Source of the DNA: Sabethes cyaneus
Taxonomy: Eukaryota > Arthropoda > Insecta > Diptera > Culicidae
Reading direction: 5' to 3'
Length of the DNA stretch: 64,000 nt
Assembly (NCBI RefSeq): GCF_943734655.1
Contig: NC_071355.1
Span: forward strand, 221,636,527-221,700,526
A model generated the notes under the pieces. It saw only the letters and a program-made list of their open reading frames with translations, did not search any database and had not been told where the DNA came from. Below, one piece after another: positions 34,309 through 45,250 of this stretch. Within the stretch, counting starts at the first letter, position 1, and each line of letters opens with the position of its first letter. Made by a program: the position numbers and the translations under genes.

Positions 34309-34838
34309 CTATTCATAATAAAGTCACAGATCCCGCTAAGCGTCAGTTTCTTCTGCGGCGACTGCAGTATCGCCATGGTAATGAGAGCAATATACGAGTA
34401 AGGCGGCTTTACCAATGCCTGAGCGCGTGAAGTCTTTGTACTTCCCGTTCCGTTGGTACTATTGTTTGTTGCAACTGCACTGCTGCTGCTCCCATCACCG
34501 GTGTCATCCTGCTGATTGCTGGTGTTATCGTTTGTAGTGTTGCCACTGCTGGAATTGCTTCCGGTGGCAGTAGTACTATTGTTGCTAGCAGTATTTCCGT
34601 TCGGGATATTCTGAAGATGGTGGCTGTGGTGATGATGATGATGATGATGATGATGTGACTGTTGATGCTGATGGTGGTTGTGCTGTTGATTCACGTTGTT
34701 AACAACGCTGACAGGGCTTTGAACCCTGTGCAAAGAATCGTGTGCGGGATGCATGTTTGAAGAAATAATTGCACCAGGAAGCACGGGCCGGAGATCCAAA
34801 GGAGATGGTGACGATAGTGGCGAGGCAGTGGCATGCAT
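34309..34838 (-). CDS. FoxD: FoxD-type forkhead transcription factor, exon 1 (N-terminal part)
   Basis: Encodes residues 1-176 plus two bases of codon 177. Residues 1-142 are low complexity: Ser/Pro start, a His/Gln run at about 52-74 (ten consecutive His), then Asn/Ser/Thr/Gly repeats at 78-135. The forkhead domain starts at LVKPPYSYIALITMAILQSP (142-161) and reaches KKLTLSGICDFIMNR at the splice donor GTAATT; it resumes 11.6 kb away at 22675. Start is the first ATG after an in-frame stop upstream. Homopolymer tracts of this kind are common in insect developmental regulators. Full length is 585 residues. Confidence 0.92.
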
Positions 34839-37039
34839 AGTTGATTGAAATAAAACAGTTTCACACTTTTGATTTTAAATCTTCCCTCGACTTATGTTTT
34901 GACTATTTTTCAAAATGATTTATTAAGAAACATATTCACTTGTCTCAAGTTTCATCACACTCTAAAATCACATTTATTATACGACACTAACAAATTAACA
35001 TTCTCTCGAAGAGCAAACCACTCCAAAGCATGACAGATTTCCGACTGAATCGTATCCTTGAAATAAGCACTACGGACTTTTGCAAGTGATTGTCTCGCTC
35101 TCGTCGAGAATCGGCGCTGTCCGTAGCTGCCAGATCGTTGCACGTCAACGTTCGAGAGAAAAATGATAATGTTATTTTAACTTTGTGGAAAATTGTGAAA
35201 ATTTTGCGCTCACGTATGCATGATAATGGCGTGTGCGTCTGATGGATGCAAAAACTCGTAACTAAATGTTATCTATTCACTCAGGTCCTCTCGTTTTCTT
35301 TCTCTCTCTCAGCTACATCGACACAGGATGCCAATGTTTTCCTGTCCCGTCCTCCCGATACCAGGCACCGGGTACAAACTGGCAGCATCCGTTTGCTATG
35401 TTGTAATAATTTCTCTTTCCGCCTGGGACGCGGATTCTTCACCAACATTCGACGCCCCTCCAGTAGAATCTCACCCAATCCCTTCGAGTGAGTCAAATTC
35501 AGGCGCGAGGATGTATTGTAACCTATACACCAAAGTACCAATGCCAGCATAACAACGAAAAGCACATACAAGTCTCCCACCCAAGTTTCCTTCCCCTGCC
35601 CGGAAAGCATCCTCGCTGCAGAGCGGTAAATTTCGACCGACGCGCGGAACTCTGGCTTCAAAAACTTGTGAAAACTGTGTTCCTTGCTAAGTAAAACATT
35701 TATTTTAGGCAAAACCACGCCAGCGCCAAACGCCAAATGGGATATTAGTCCGACGGCCTGCTGCTATGCTACAACTGTATGTGCTGAAAAAGGATCGTTG
35801 CTGTACATATAAAAGAGAGAAAATAATTGGGTGTGTCTTTGATTCATGCGATTGCTTTCGAGTAAAGTTCGAAGGTTATATGCTGAAGCAGTGTGAGCGA
35901 GAGCACACCAGATGCGCTATTCCTGGTATATAATGCAACTACTCAGTAGTACAGACCAGCAACTAATACCAGCGTAAAACCCATCCTGCAGCTCATGATT
36001 GGTGTGGTAGAGGAAGTGGAAACAGTCCTCATGCTCCAATGCGGCTCGTACATTTCCGCCATGCTTGTTGCAGTGAAAGGAAAATTATGTTTCTTTGTCC
36101 TTTGTCGGTGTTTCATCTGTGCTGTTTTACGATGTCAATGTTGCCGGCGGTCGGTAAACAATAACGTAGTTGGTTGTATTTTCCAAAGAACATTATCTAA
36201 TATTAGGATTTGTTAAGATAAATAGCATTTTGAGTGTAAATTTCAATGATCTGCTTTGAGTGTCTAAAAATAATGCTATTTCCAGGCTAGCATCTGTGTA
36301 TGCATCATACTCATTCGAAAGTTCAAGTTGAAATTTCATGGTGAATATCGTCCAAAAATTGTCCAATTTTGCAAGAGTCTAGTGAAATAAAACTTGTGCA
36401 AAAGTATAATTAATTCAACATTATTCATTAGAAAATAATCGTTTGTACTGCACCATGTTGGAGCAAATTAAATTTTTTTTCTTTGTTCTTATTTTTTACT
36501 TTTCTTTTGGGATAGTAAGGACGAACCTTGGAATTTACCCATTCCACTCAAATTTTAACATGAGCTTATTGATTGAAACTGGTTTTAACTATTTATTTAA
36601 TGTTTATGTGTTGGTTCGGTTCTGAGTTATTAATTATTAACATCAACGAGTAAATATTTTGAAAAATCATTTTTTATTTTAGATTCCGATTTTACAGACT
36701 TTTATGCTTATTTTGATATTAATTTTGAAATGATCCAACCACGGAAAGTGGATGAAAAACGATCGTAGGTACACATAAGTATAAGTGTCGCACAGAACAA
36801 ACTCATTGTAAACGCCACTCCTGTAAAAACACGATTTTCAAATTTTCTTTTCTTTTTTTACGATATCTATTTAACGTATATCTATTTAACGTATATCTAT
36901 TTAACGTATATCAACACACTCATGGATAGGTGCAATTTGAACGGAATGGAAGCAACGTGAATAAATGCTGCATAATACCCTTTACCAGGTTACGTGCACC
37001 AATCGCGTTTAATTACATCATGGCAGACACCCAGTTTGG
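34839..37039. other. Upstream region of FoxD; no gene recognised
   Basis: Should hold the FoxD promoter and 5' UTR (minus strand), but no TATA or initiator stands out. On the plus strand TATAAAAG at about 35808 and TATATAA at 35927 look like TATA boxes, with no coding region after them that I trust (the 73-residue ORF 35995-36216 is unremarkable). A 15-bp tandem repeat lies at 36863-36912. Confidence 0.4.
36863..36912. repeat. 15-bp tandem repeat, about 3.3 copies
   Basis: Unit ATATCTATTTAACGT repeated head to tail without mismatch. Confidence 0.85.
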
Positions 37040-37050
37040 AATAAAAAACA

Positions 37051-37400
37051 ACTATGAAGGATTTAGATTGGATTTGGAAAGGATTCGTAGAACATATTTC
37101 TGCTGTTAAGGTTAAGGCATCCGCAATGTTGGGGTTCCTGAAAAGAAATACGAAGTTTTTTGCAGATATCTACAGTTTGAAGACCCTGTACTGCTCGCTG
37201 GTGCAGAGTGTTCTAGAGTACGGAGTGGACACCATATCATGTAGTTCACATCAACCGAATCGAACGTGTGCAAAGGCAGTTTATTCGATACGCTCTTCGG
37301 AATCTTGGCTGGAGGGATAGGACAAACCTACCACCGTATGAAAGTCGCTGCATGCTGATCGGCCTACCAAAGTTGTAATAATAATAATAAATAAATAATA
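37051..37400 (+). pseudogene. LINE 3' end: reverse-transcriptase C-terminus and tandem-repeat tail
   Basis: Frames read KDLDWIWKGFVEHISAVKVK ... MLGFLKRNTKFFADIYSLKT ... LYCSLVQSVLEYGVDT, then in another frame NRIERVQRQFIRYALRNLGW ... LPPYESRCMLIGLPKL and a stop at 37376. These are the C-terminal signatures of jockey-type non-LTR elements. A (TAA)n/(TAAA)n tail follows directly, as at many such 3' ends. Confidence 0.82.
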
Positions 37401-38728
37401 ACACGCCATCACGGGTGATGCGCCAAACTGACTTTCCGCACTGCGTACGGAATGAATAACCCGCTGGAAGTTTGCTGTCGTCGTTTCAGTGAAATTTACT
37501 ATTTATTCGACTTTGGTTTGTCAAAAAATGCATTTAGGCTAAGAATTAGTAGCATTTAGTTAGTTAGATAAGGTAAGTTAGCTAGGCTTAACTGGTCTTG
37601 CCCCCATGATAGGATAATATTGTTTGGGTCGGGCCACTGTTAAAGTCGGATCGTCGCAATTTTTCCGTTTTAGTAACACATACTAGACAGAAGCATCGTA
37701 ATATTAGACCAACGTGGTGTTTTGTTTTGATCTTGAGGTTAGGCATTTATTTAATTTTTTATAAGGGTAATTATTACAATCGACGGAGGAGATGGTAGAA
37801 AAAGGCAGTGAAATAAAAATGTTTTATAGAATAGAACAGATTGGGACAAGACGTTCAGGGAAAATGGCGGAATATTAGGTAAGGGAGGGTTTACTGAGTT
37901 CGAATCCGTTTATAATTGGCTCGCATAATAGAGCATGGGATAGTATTTTCGCGATGCTTCTTAGGTTATCGGAATAAGTGTGTTATCGTATTTCCTGAAT
38001 CCAGAGAACAAATTTATCCTTACGAAACGAATATGCGATCATATAGTAGTGCATATTGGTAAGAATTTGTGATCATTTTCCGTCTAGGATGTGGAGAACA
38101 AAGAGTATAATAGTAGGCTGAAAAACTTTTATACAAATCTGAAAAAAAAGTTGATGTCCTTGTCTCAAAATATTGTTGAAGGGATGGGGGGGGGGCTGGT
38201 CAAGAAAAAGTAATAAAATCAAACCTTTAATAACTAAACAAAAAAGAAGAAACCAGCGTTCATTTTTCCATATTATTAAAAATTTAATACAAAAATTTTG
38301 TACCGTACTTAAATTTTAGTTCAAACCGAACCAAACTTTAATTTTTTTTGACACAACCACATAAAGTAAGCTTCCTGTTAGAGAAGAACCAGTTTGATAA
38401 CAGTGGATTGCTACAGGATTCCCTTAGAGAGCCACAAACGCCTTCATTTGAATTTTGCTTTGAACTTGCATGTCACTCGGTTAGTTATCTTGATTTGTTG
38501 AATAATCGAAATTCTTAAAGGAAACTTAAAGGTCAAGCAAAATAGTCGCCTGTGGGGGCAGATAGCATACTGATTGGTCTGTGGTTTCACAGGGCATTTG
38601 AATGGGTTTTTTACGTAGTGTAGCGCGTACCGAAAAAGCTTTTGATGTTTTAGAGCGCAGTATTGATGAAGATTAAATAAAATCATCGAAATATGTGCCG
38701 TGAATAGTCAAAATATTTTTATTTCTTA
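37401..38728. other. Repeat-derived and AT-rich, no gene
   Basis: Includes the TCGGGCC repeat (37620-37720) and a short family B SINE copy (37745-37935). Nothing else recognised. Confidence 0.4.
37745..37935 (-). mobile_element. Family B SINE-like repeat, copy 2
   Basis: Minus strand: AACGGATTCGAACTCAGTAA (box B-like), CCCTCCCTTACCTAATATTC, TTTTCTACCATCTCCTCCGT. Same block order as the copies at 6940-7480 and 60480-60860. Confidence 0.5.
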
Positions 38729-40694
38729 CTAGCTGACCCGACAAACTTTTTATTGCCAAAAATAAAACTGTGCTGTACATAAATCCTGGGGGCTACCCCC
38801 CGCAGTGGCCAGTGGTTCCGACGGCAGGTCACAGACAACACTTGCGGCCTGCGGCCGTCTCACCCTGAATGATCTAGTGTTACTATAGATAGTTTCTGGT
38901 GGTCTTTGTTATTGATTAATGTGTTGTGGAAGAGTCTAAAATTTCTCGAATTCGATTAGTTTTTAAGTTACGCAAACATTTCTGTTTCATTTGTATGAGA
39001 GACCGCCCACACTGCCACAGGGGCGAGGGGTCTCAAACCATCATAAAATAAATTCATACGTCTAAAATTCCCCACATGCCAAATTTGGTTCCATTTGCTT
39101 GATTAGTTCTCGAGTTATGCAGAAATTTGTGTTTCATTTGTATAGGAGCCCCCCACTTAGAGGAGGGAGAGGTCTCAGTACACCATAGCTGCCCATAAAT
39201 GAAAAATTGGCTAATATGCCATTTTTTCTTAAATTGAGACCATAATATCACATGTTTTTTTTATTTGGGGGGACTTAGACTACTTTGTCCATTGAATTGA
39301 ACTTTTGTAGTAATATCACATGATAGTATCCACCCCAAACAACGTCCCCACGGTAGCCGATTGTAAAAAATTACATTTCCGGAGGCACACGACGTGAAAC
39401 AATTTTGGCTAATATCCAAAATGAGAAGTTGGCTAATATCCGTGATGAATTCAAACTGCATGCGCAGCAACCGATGTGCTCTTATTTCGCATTTTTCCAT
39501 CACACATTCAAGCGGATCATGTGGTGTGATAGTTTCAGGCGTAAGGCTAGCAATCGCTAAGTTTTGGATCGAATCTTGTTATTTTTTTTTCATTGCCATG
39601 ATATCCTACACGGCAGGATTCGCAGCTCCCATTAACGACGGCATGATGAAGCTGCTTCTACCTTCTAGCTTCAAACGCTTGAACCTCACGCTTCGTTGGC
39701 AACTTCTTCAGGTGCACGGATTAGATATTTCATTATCCATTTCGTCGTCACTTATGCTTCCGTACTGTTTTAAATAGTTTCAAACCATTTTGAAGACTCG
39801 TCAGCATAAGATAGTTGACAGCGTATGCACGTAAGCAAAATTTTCCCTGGATTGTCAACTCTTCTTAGGTTAATAAATGAAAAAATGGCTACTGCGTTAA
39901 AAACGTGCCCCGGAAGGCTTTTGGCCACAGGTATCGCTGTTTCAATTCAACGGCATGACTCCGGCATGTATGACGGGTAATATGCACATTAAACGGGTTA
40001 CCCTTACCGCGTAAAACCTCTTTGACAGACAAAAGTAATAAAATTGCATTTTTCTCAATTTCATGTTCGTGGTATATTAGCAAATTCTTCATTTATGGGC
40101 AGAATAGGAAAAAATTTTGGCTCCAAAAACCCCCACATGCCAAATTTGGTTCCATTTGCTTGATTAGTTCTTGAATTATGAGGAAATTTGTATTTCATTT
40201 GTATGGAATCCCCCTCTTAAAAAGGGGAGGGGTCCTAATTCATCATAGACAAAAATTCTTGCCTCCAAAAACCCTTACATGCCAAATTTGATTCCATTTT
40301 ATTAATTAGTTTTCAAGTTATGAGGAAATTTGTAATCCATTTCTATGGAAGCCCCCCTCTTAAAAGGGGGAGGGGTCATAATTCCCTTCCTAAAGAGGGT
40401 AAGGTTCTCAATTCACTATAGAAAAAAATCCAGCCTCCAAAAACACCCATATGCCAAATTTGATTCCATTTGTTCGATCAGTTCTCTAGTAATGCAGAAA
40501 TTTGTGTTTCATTTGTATGGGAGCCCCCCCCCCCCTTTTAGTGGGGGGAGGGGTCACTAACTATCATAAGAACCTTTCCTGACTCCAAAATCCCCTACAT
40601 GTAAATTTTCACGTTGATTTGTGCAGTAGTTTTCGATTCTACAAGGAACATACGGACAGACAGACACACAGAAATCCATTTTTATAGGTATAGA
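38729..40694 (-). mobile_element. Non-autonomous Helitron-like element, copy 5, interrupted
   Basis: On the minus strand it starts TCTATACCTATAAAAATGGA (40694) and ends GTCGGGTCAGCTAG (38729), between A and T. The (GTCT)n tract is reduced to a few units and the body holds only about eight units, more diverged than copies 1-4, suggesting an older insertion. A 914-bp element sits inside at 39189-40102. Confidence 0.8.
39189..40102. mobile_element. 914-bp DNA element nested in a Helitron
   Basis: Ends CTGCCCATAAATGAA and TTCATTTATGGGCAG are perfect 15-bp inverted repeats, with TTGGCTAAT/ATTAGCAAA similarity just inside. Helitron units continue on both sides (CACCATAG | AATAGGAAAAA). TA lies one or two bases outside each end, but the duplication is not certain. 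The internal ORF (39394-39777) does not look like a transposase. Confidence 0.78.
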
Positions 40695-42757
40695 TGGTAA
40701 TCGGGGCATTGGTTTTGGGTCCGTGTAGACAGTGACAGTGTTCTGTATCTGAACATAGTCATAGACAAACACATAGAAAACAGATTAAAATTCTTTTTTA
40801 TTCAATTCTAAGGACAAATCCTTAAATCTCCTTGGAATCAAATACATATTACGGTTGCATAGTATTTGGATCACACCCTTTTGTCCCGTGTGAGCAACTG
40901 AACAGTATGAATCAACTGAATATCTCGTCCGTTCGTTGTTACCTACGAAGTGAGAAACTAAAAATTTGCTTCCGCCATGCAGGATCACTTTGCAAGCTCC
41001 TTTTTAACAGCAGGGTATCGGTTTTTCTGTAGCCGTTTAATTAAGTGGCGATTTAGACATTGATGAAAGTGAATTGTAAACGACGAACGATTTGATTTGA
41101 TTTTTATAACTATTGTGTTCACCCCCTTCAGCAAGCGTTTATCGACACCACTTGCTGTCAAGCGCGCACTCATATAGCCCAATCACACGCTGAGCAAATT
41201 AGATTTTGTTTATTCAAAGTGCTGCTGGATCTTTGAACGGAGGCAGTAGCTCGTATTCAAGCACTCTTGCGAGTATGGTGGCATCCTATTATCACCAGAT
41301 CACCAGGTTGCAGATGTTAGATAGTGAAACCGTCAATTTTCCTTTCTTTCTCGTTACTGAGCGAGCAATCAATCCAAATCATATCATCGCCAGAAAAACA
41401 TGTTCCGCAAATGAAAATTCGTAATTTCGTAGGATAAATACCAACAAACAAATATCGAACTGGGTGCTTTTTATTTCCTTTCTTGCATTTGTTCGAACGT
41501 GCGGCATAGGAGTGTAGACACGTGGCCAATCCAATGTGTAACGTTCCGGGTGTAAACATCGTTTTATTCTTACACCATCTCTATGATGTTGTGGACAATT
41601 TTGATCTACTATTTACCGATATGGCTATTTTATAGGTTGAATATTTTGTTCCCATAACAACACGCCGCAGTATCAATGGGTTTGCTTAAAAAATTAATTA
41701 GAAGTGTTGACACGTGGCCAAGTGTTTAATATAAATATCACGCTTCGGTTGACTTAACACGTGTAATACAAGAAACAAGTCGCAATCAAAATGGATGTTA
41801 GCGCAAGTAAGTCGTTACCAGGACCACATATATTCATTGTGCTTGTTGAATTGAGATGGGTTGTTGAAAGTGAAAAGTCACGATTGGAAACATACAGCTC
41901 CAGACAGCTTCTTGTTCACTAGTGCATTGAAATTGCACTTTATACGGTGTGACTATTTTGGATAGCCCCACTCACTTTTCAGATTTAGCTCGTGAACCAG
42001 ATGTATGACTTTAGGAATTCTTTGGACGATATATTTTAGATGCAATCAAAAATAGAAATCATACAAAAATTATTTTTTATAGCCGCATTCAATTTTTAAA
42101 TCCTCCACGATAACGAGTATACAAGCACTCTGGATCTGACTTCAAAATTGAAATATTTTTCACCAGAAAAGATAATATAGGAGGATTAGGGGCATAATGA
42201 ACACGCGAGGCGAAATGGGCAATTACCTCCGTTCGTTTGCCGTTTTTAATCTGAACATTTTTTAATTAGAACTGCGGTTATTTGCGTAACTTACCAATTA
42301 AAAACGGCTTAAATCACACTAAATCACACCACGGAAACACTAGGAAAAAGCAGGGTGGCCAATTCATTGCAACTTTCAGTAGATTTAGGGTTTCCAATTG
42401 TTCAAATTTAAAACATAACAGGGTTTGCATAATGAATCGATCAAATTAGCGGTGGTCCCCGGTAGTATATAAAACTCGGCCGGTCGGATCCACTTCGTGT
42501 TTTTTGACCAAATTCTAAACTTTTATTATATAGTATAAACGGTCTAAAGCTACAATTTGACAGTTGGAAAATTGTTAGAATAACTACGGCGGATGCGTTG
42601 ACGTAGCATGCCTTTAACAGAGATGAAAACATGGCAAAAAACTCTGTGTCGTTTTAATTAATACAAACATCTGATTAACTAAAAACATACGAGTACCGGC
42701 CGATTAAATTAAAAACTCCGGACTTGCGTATTACGCTTTGCGGATCTTTTTACATTA
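40695..42757. other. Region with a possible promoter but no recognised gene
   Basis: ORFs on both strands are short and unconvincing. The only structured part is the E-box/TATA cluster at 41517-41806. At 42440-42540 there is a block (TTCGTGTTTTTTGACCAAAT, TTTTATTATATAGTATAAAC) shared with the end of the repeat at 56370-57165. Confidence 0.4.
41517..41806 (+). promoter_or_regulatory. Possible TATA promoter with E-boxes and a short first exon
   Basis: GACACGTGGCCA occurs at about 41515 and 41709, and ACACGTGT at about 41756, so three CACGTG E-boxes fall within 250 bp. TATAAATA stands at 41730-41737. ATG at 41791 follows ATCAAA, and after ATGGATGTTAGCGCAA comes a perfect donor GTAAGT (41807). 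This is the layout of an insect gene with a tiny first coding exon (MDVSA), but I could not find a second exon. Confidence 0.3.
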
Positions 42758-44015
42758 TCTGTACCTATAAAAATGGATTTCTGTCTGTCTGTCGGTATTC
42801 AAAAGGAGGGGCTTCCATACAAATGAAATACAAATTTCCTCTTATCTCGAGAACTAATCAAGCAAATGGAACCAAATTTGGCATGTGGGGGTTTTAGGAG
42901 GCAAGAAATTCTTTTTATGAATTTGGACCCCTTTCCTGTTTAGGAGCGGGAGCTCCCATACAAATGAAATACAAATTTCCTTGAAAATACATAACTTGAG
43001 AACTAATCAAGCAATTGGAACTAAAATTTGCATGTGGGGCTTTTAGGGGGCAGAAATTTTAAGAGGGAATGCAAATGCAAATTTCCTTATAACTCGTGAA
43101 CTAATCAAGAAAATGAAACCGAATTTATCATGTGGGGATTTTCGGATGCAAGAATTTTTTTTGATGAATTGGAACCCTTCCCCTGTTTAGGAGGGGCGGC
43201 TCCCATACAAATGAAATATAAATTTCCTCATAACTTGAAAACTAATCAAGCAAGCAAATGGAACCAAATTCGACATGTGGGGGTTTTAGAAGGCAGAATA
43301 TTTTTCTATGGTGAATTATGACCCCTCCCCCTTTTAGGAGAGGGGGCTCCCATATAAATGAAATACCAATTTCCTCATAACTCGAGAACTAATCAAGCAA
43401 ATGGAACCAAATTTGGCAAGTGGGGGCTTTTGGAGTCTTGAATTTATTTTATGATGGTTAGAGACCTCACACCCCTGTGATAAGGGGATAATGACTCTCA
43501 TAAAAATGAAGCAGAAATTTTTGTATAACTCAAAAACTAATCGAACTCGAGAAATTCGAGACTCTTCCATTAAACATTAGTCAATAACAAGACTACAAAA
43601 ACTATCTATAGTAACACTAAATCATTCAAGACGAGACGTTGGCGAGTGTTACCCGCAACCCGCCGTCGGAAGCGCCGGCCACTGCGGAATGCAACCCTCC
43701 CCCCCCGCAGAAATCACCATTGTCTAGGTTTATTTGTTTTCCTAGGTCTACTGACCTGTATTACTTTCCTTCAGTTGGGTTCGAACGAGGGACAGCGAGT
43801 AAGGAGAGGATCACCCCTGCGAAATGGTTCTTTCCACGAAAAAGTTTTCCGTGAAATGGTACATTTCGCTTAACGTTTTTCGCGAAATGGTATTCGGCGA
43901 AATGTTGTATAATCACGGCGTATGTTGCTATCCGCTTTCTGGCTAAGCAATTTGGGGAGTTGTTTTCTACTTTACTGTGAGCAAAAATTGCAAATTTGTA
44001 TATTAAACTGCCCAT

Positions 44016-44508
44016 CCCAGGTAACTAATAAGTATTAACGTAAGCAGCAAATTAGCAGACACTCAAGTACTTTTTTTACACGGTTTGTTTTTTCGATTAT
44101 TAGGAACGGGGCAATTTAAGGACCATTCATTTATTTCTCAATACATTTGGGAGAGGCCCGACATTCGTCACGTAGTTTGTAAATGGTCCCTCAGTTGCAC
44201 CGTTCTTGAGTTATCGAAAAAAACAAACCGTGTAAAAAAAGACTTGAGTCTATCTGGCATTTTATACTGCACGTTGTTGTATATTAGCTTTTTGACTGCA
44301 TAAGTGTTGTAAAATGGCATCCAAAATTCTATTCAAATAGTTTGTGTCGGTAATTAGCTGCAAATTAGCATCGTCTGCACTATAAGAAGGTTAGCAGTAA
44401 AGTAGATGTATATTTTGCCAAAATAACATTTAAGTAGCATTTAAGGCGACTTAAATGCTTATTGGCTTGCCTTTGAATAGCATTGGTGATGCTTATTGGT
44501 TATCTGGG
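44016..44508. mobile_element. 493-bp MITE with CCCAGRTAAC ends
   Basis: CCCAGGTAACTAATAAG on the left, CTTATTGGTTATCTGGG on the right. Contains the inner foldback at 44061-44249. Part of the DNA inserted in Helitron copy 6. Confidence 0.65.
44061..44249. repeat. Inner inverted repeat, 189 bp
   Basis: ACTCAAGTACTTTTTTTACA and TGTAAAAAAAGACTTGAGT pair, continuing through CGGTTTGTTTTTTCGAT for about 40 bp. May be a separate MITE nested in the 493-bp element. Confidence 0.7.
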
Positions 44509-44749
44509 AAGCTTTCATAGTTACGTAACTGCCAAAATGAGTCATCTAAGGTTGAACTCCTCAAAAACTTGCAAACCTCGAGAATGTGACAAAGATCATC
44601 CGAGATTCATGATTTATGTACAACACAGTTTAGTTTGTGGCAATACGAAGTTTGTCGGGTCAGTTAGTATTTAAAAAAGAAGACGGGATACGCGCCCCAG
44701 CCTCGGCCCTTAGACATAAAAATCAATTTAAAATTAGATTAGAATTTCG

Positions 44750-44990
44750 ATTTAAATTTGAGCTCGGATTTGGACTTGAACTTGAACTTGAATTTGAAAT
44801 TGGAATTGACCTTAAATTTGAGCCAATTTAGACTTGAATCTCACTTGACCTAACATTAAATTGAAAATTGAATTTTGAAATTTGAATTAAACTAAAAATT
44901 GGACTTTCATTTGGACTTTAAATTCGAATTGAAATCAGACGCGAAATTTTACTTGAAATTAGACATAAAATCTGACTAAAAAGGCAAGGC
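44750..44990. repeat. Degenerate (TTGAAC)-like low-complexity tract
   Basis: Hexamer-like words TTGAA, TTGGAC and TTGAAATT succeed each other for about 240 bp. An ORF across it (44637-44831) reads a run of LELEFE-type residues, which follows from the repeat and is not evidence of a gene. Confidence 0.6.
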
Positions 44991-45250
44991 ACAGGCATGA
45001 AATAGTGTTTAAATATAAGAGAGACTTACTAAGATATTAGTAATGAATATTGAATTTTTCTTGAGCTTTTGTTGAAAATGCGGTGCGGCAAGTATATTAT
45101 AGGGGATTGTCCCCTGTTGTGAAACGGCCCCGGTTATGAAACACCCATAATTTTGAACGTTTTTATTATCCTAGTGCAGTCAAGTTACTACCAACGTCTA
45201 GTTTCATAGTAATATAGCTTTTGAGCAAACAATGGTCAAATTTCAACATT

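Larger units (their letters stand above)
42758..44667 (+). mobile_element. Non-autonomous Helitron-like element, copy 6, interrupted and old
   Basis: Starts TCTGTACCTATAAAAATGG after A and ends GTCGGGTCAGTTAG before T (end mutated from CTAG). Body units are diverged and few. The conserved 3' block (CCGCCGTCGGAAGCGCCG) is at 43662; the remaining 3' end resumes at about 44566. The 43690-44565 stretch is inserted DNA with a MITE at 44016-44508. Confidence 0.75.

Noticed and set aside
35281..35736. 151-residue minus-strand ORF upstream of FoxD
   Set aside because: No ortholog-like motif, overlapped by three plus-strand ORFs of similar length; looks like a GC-richer stretch without stops.
35927..35947. 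TATATAA followed by TCAGT as a core promoter
   Set aside because: TATA to initiator distance is only about 18 bp, too short for an insect core promoter, and nothing convincing is encoded downstream.
39394..39777. 127-residue ORF in the 914-bp nested element as a transposase
   Set aside because: No DDE-type or other transposase motif; Ser/Leu-rich low information.
44637..44831. ORF with LELELEFEIG repeats
   Set aside because: Encoded by the degenerate TTGAAC-like tract; simple-sequence artefact.
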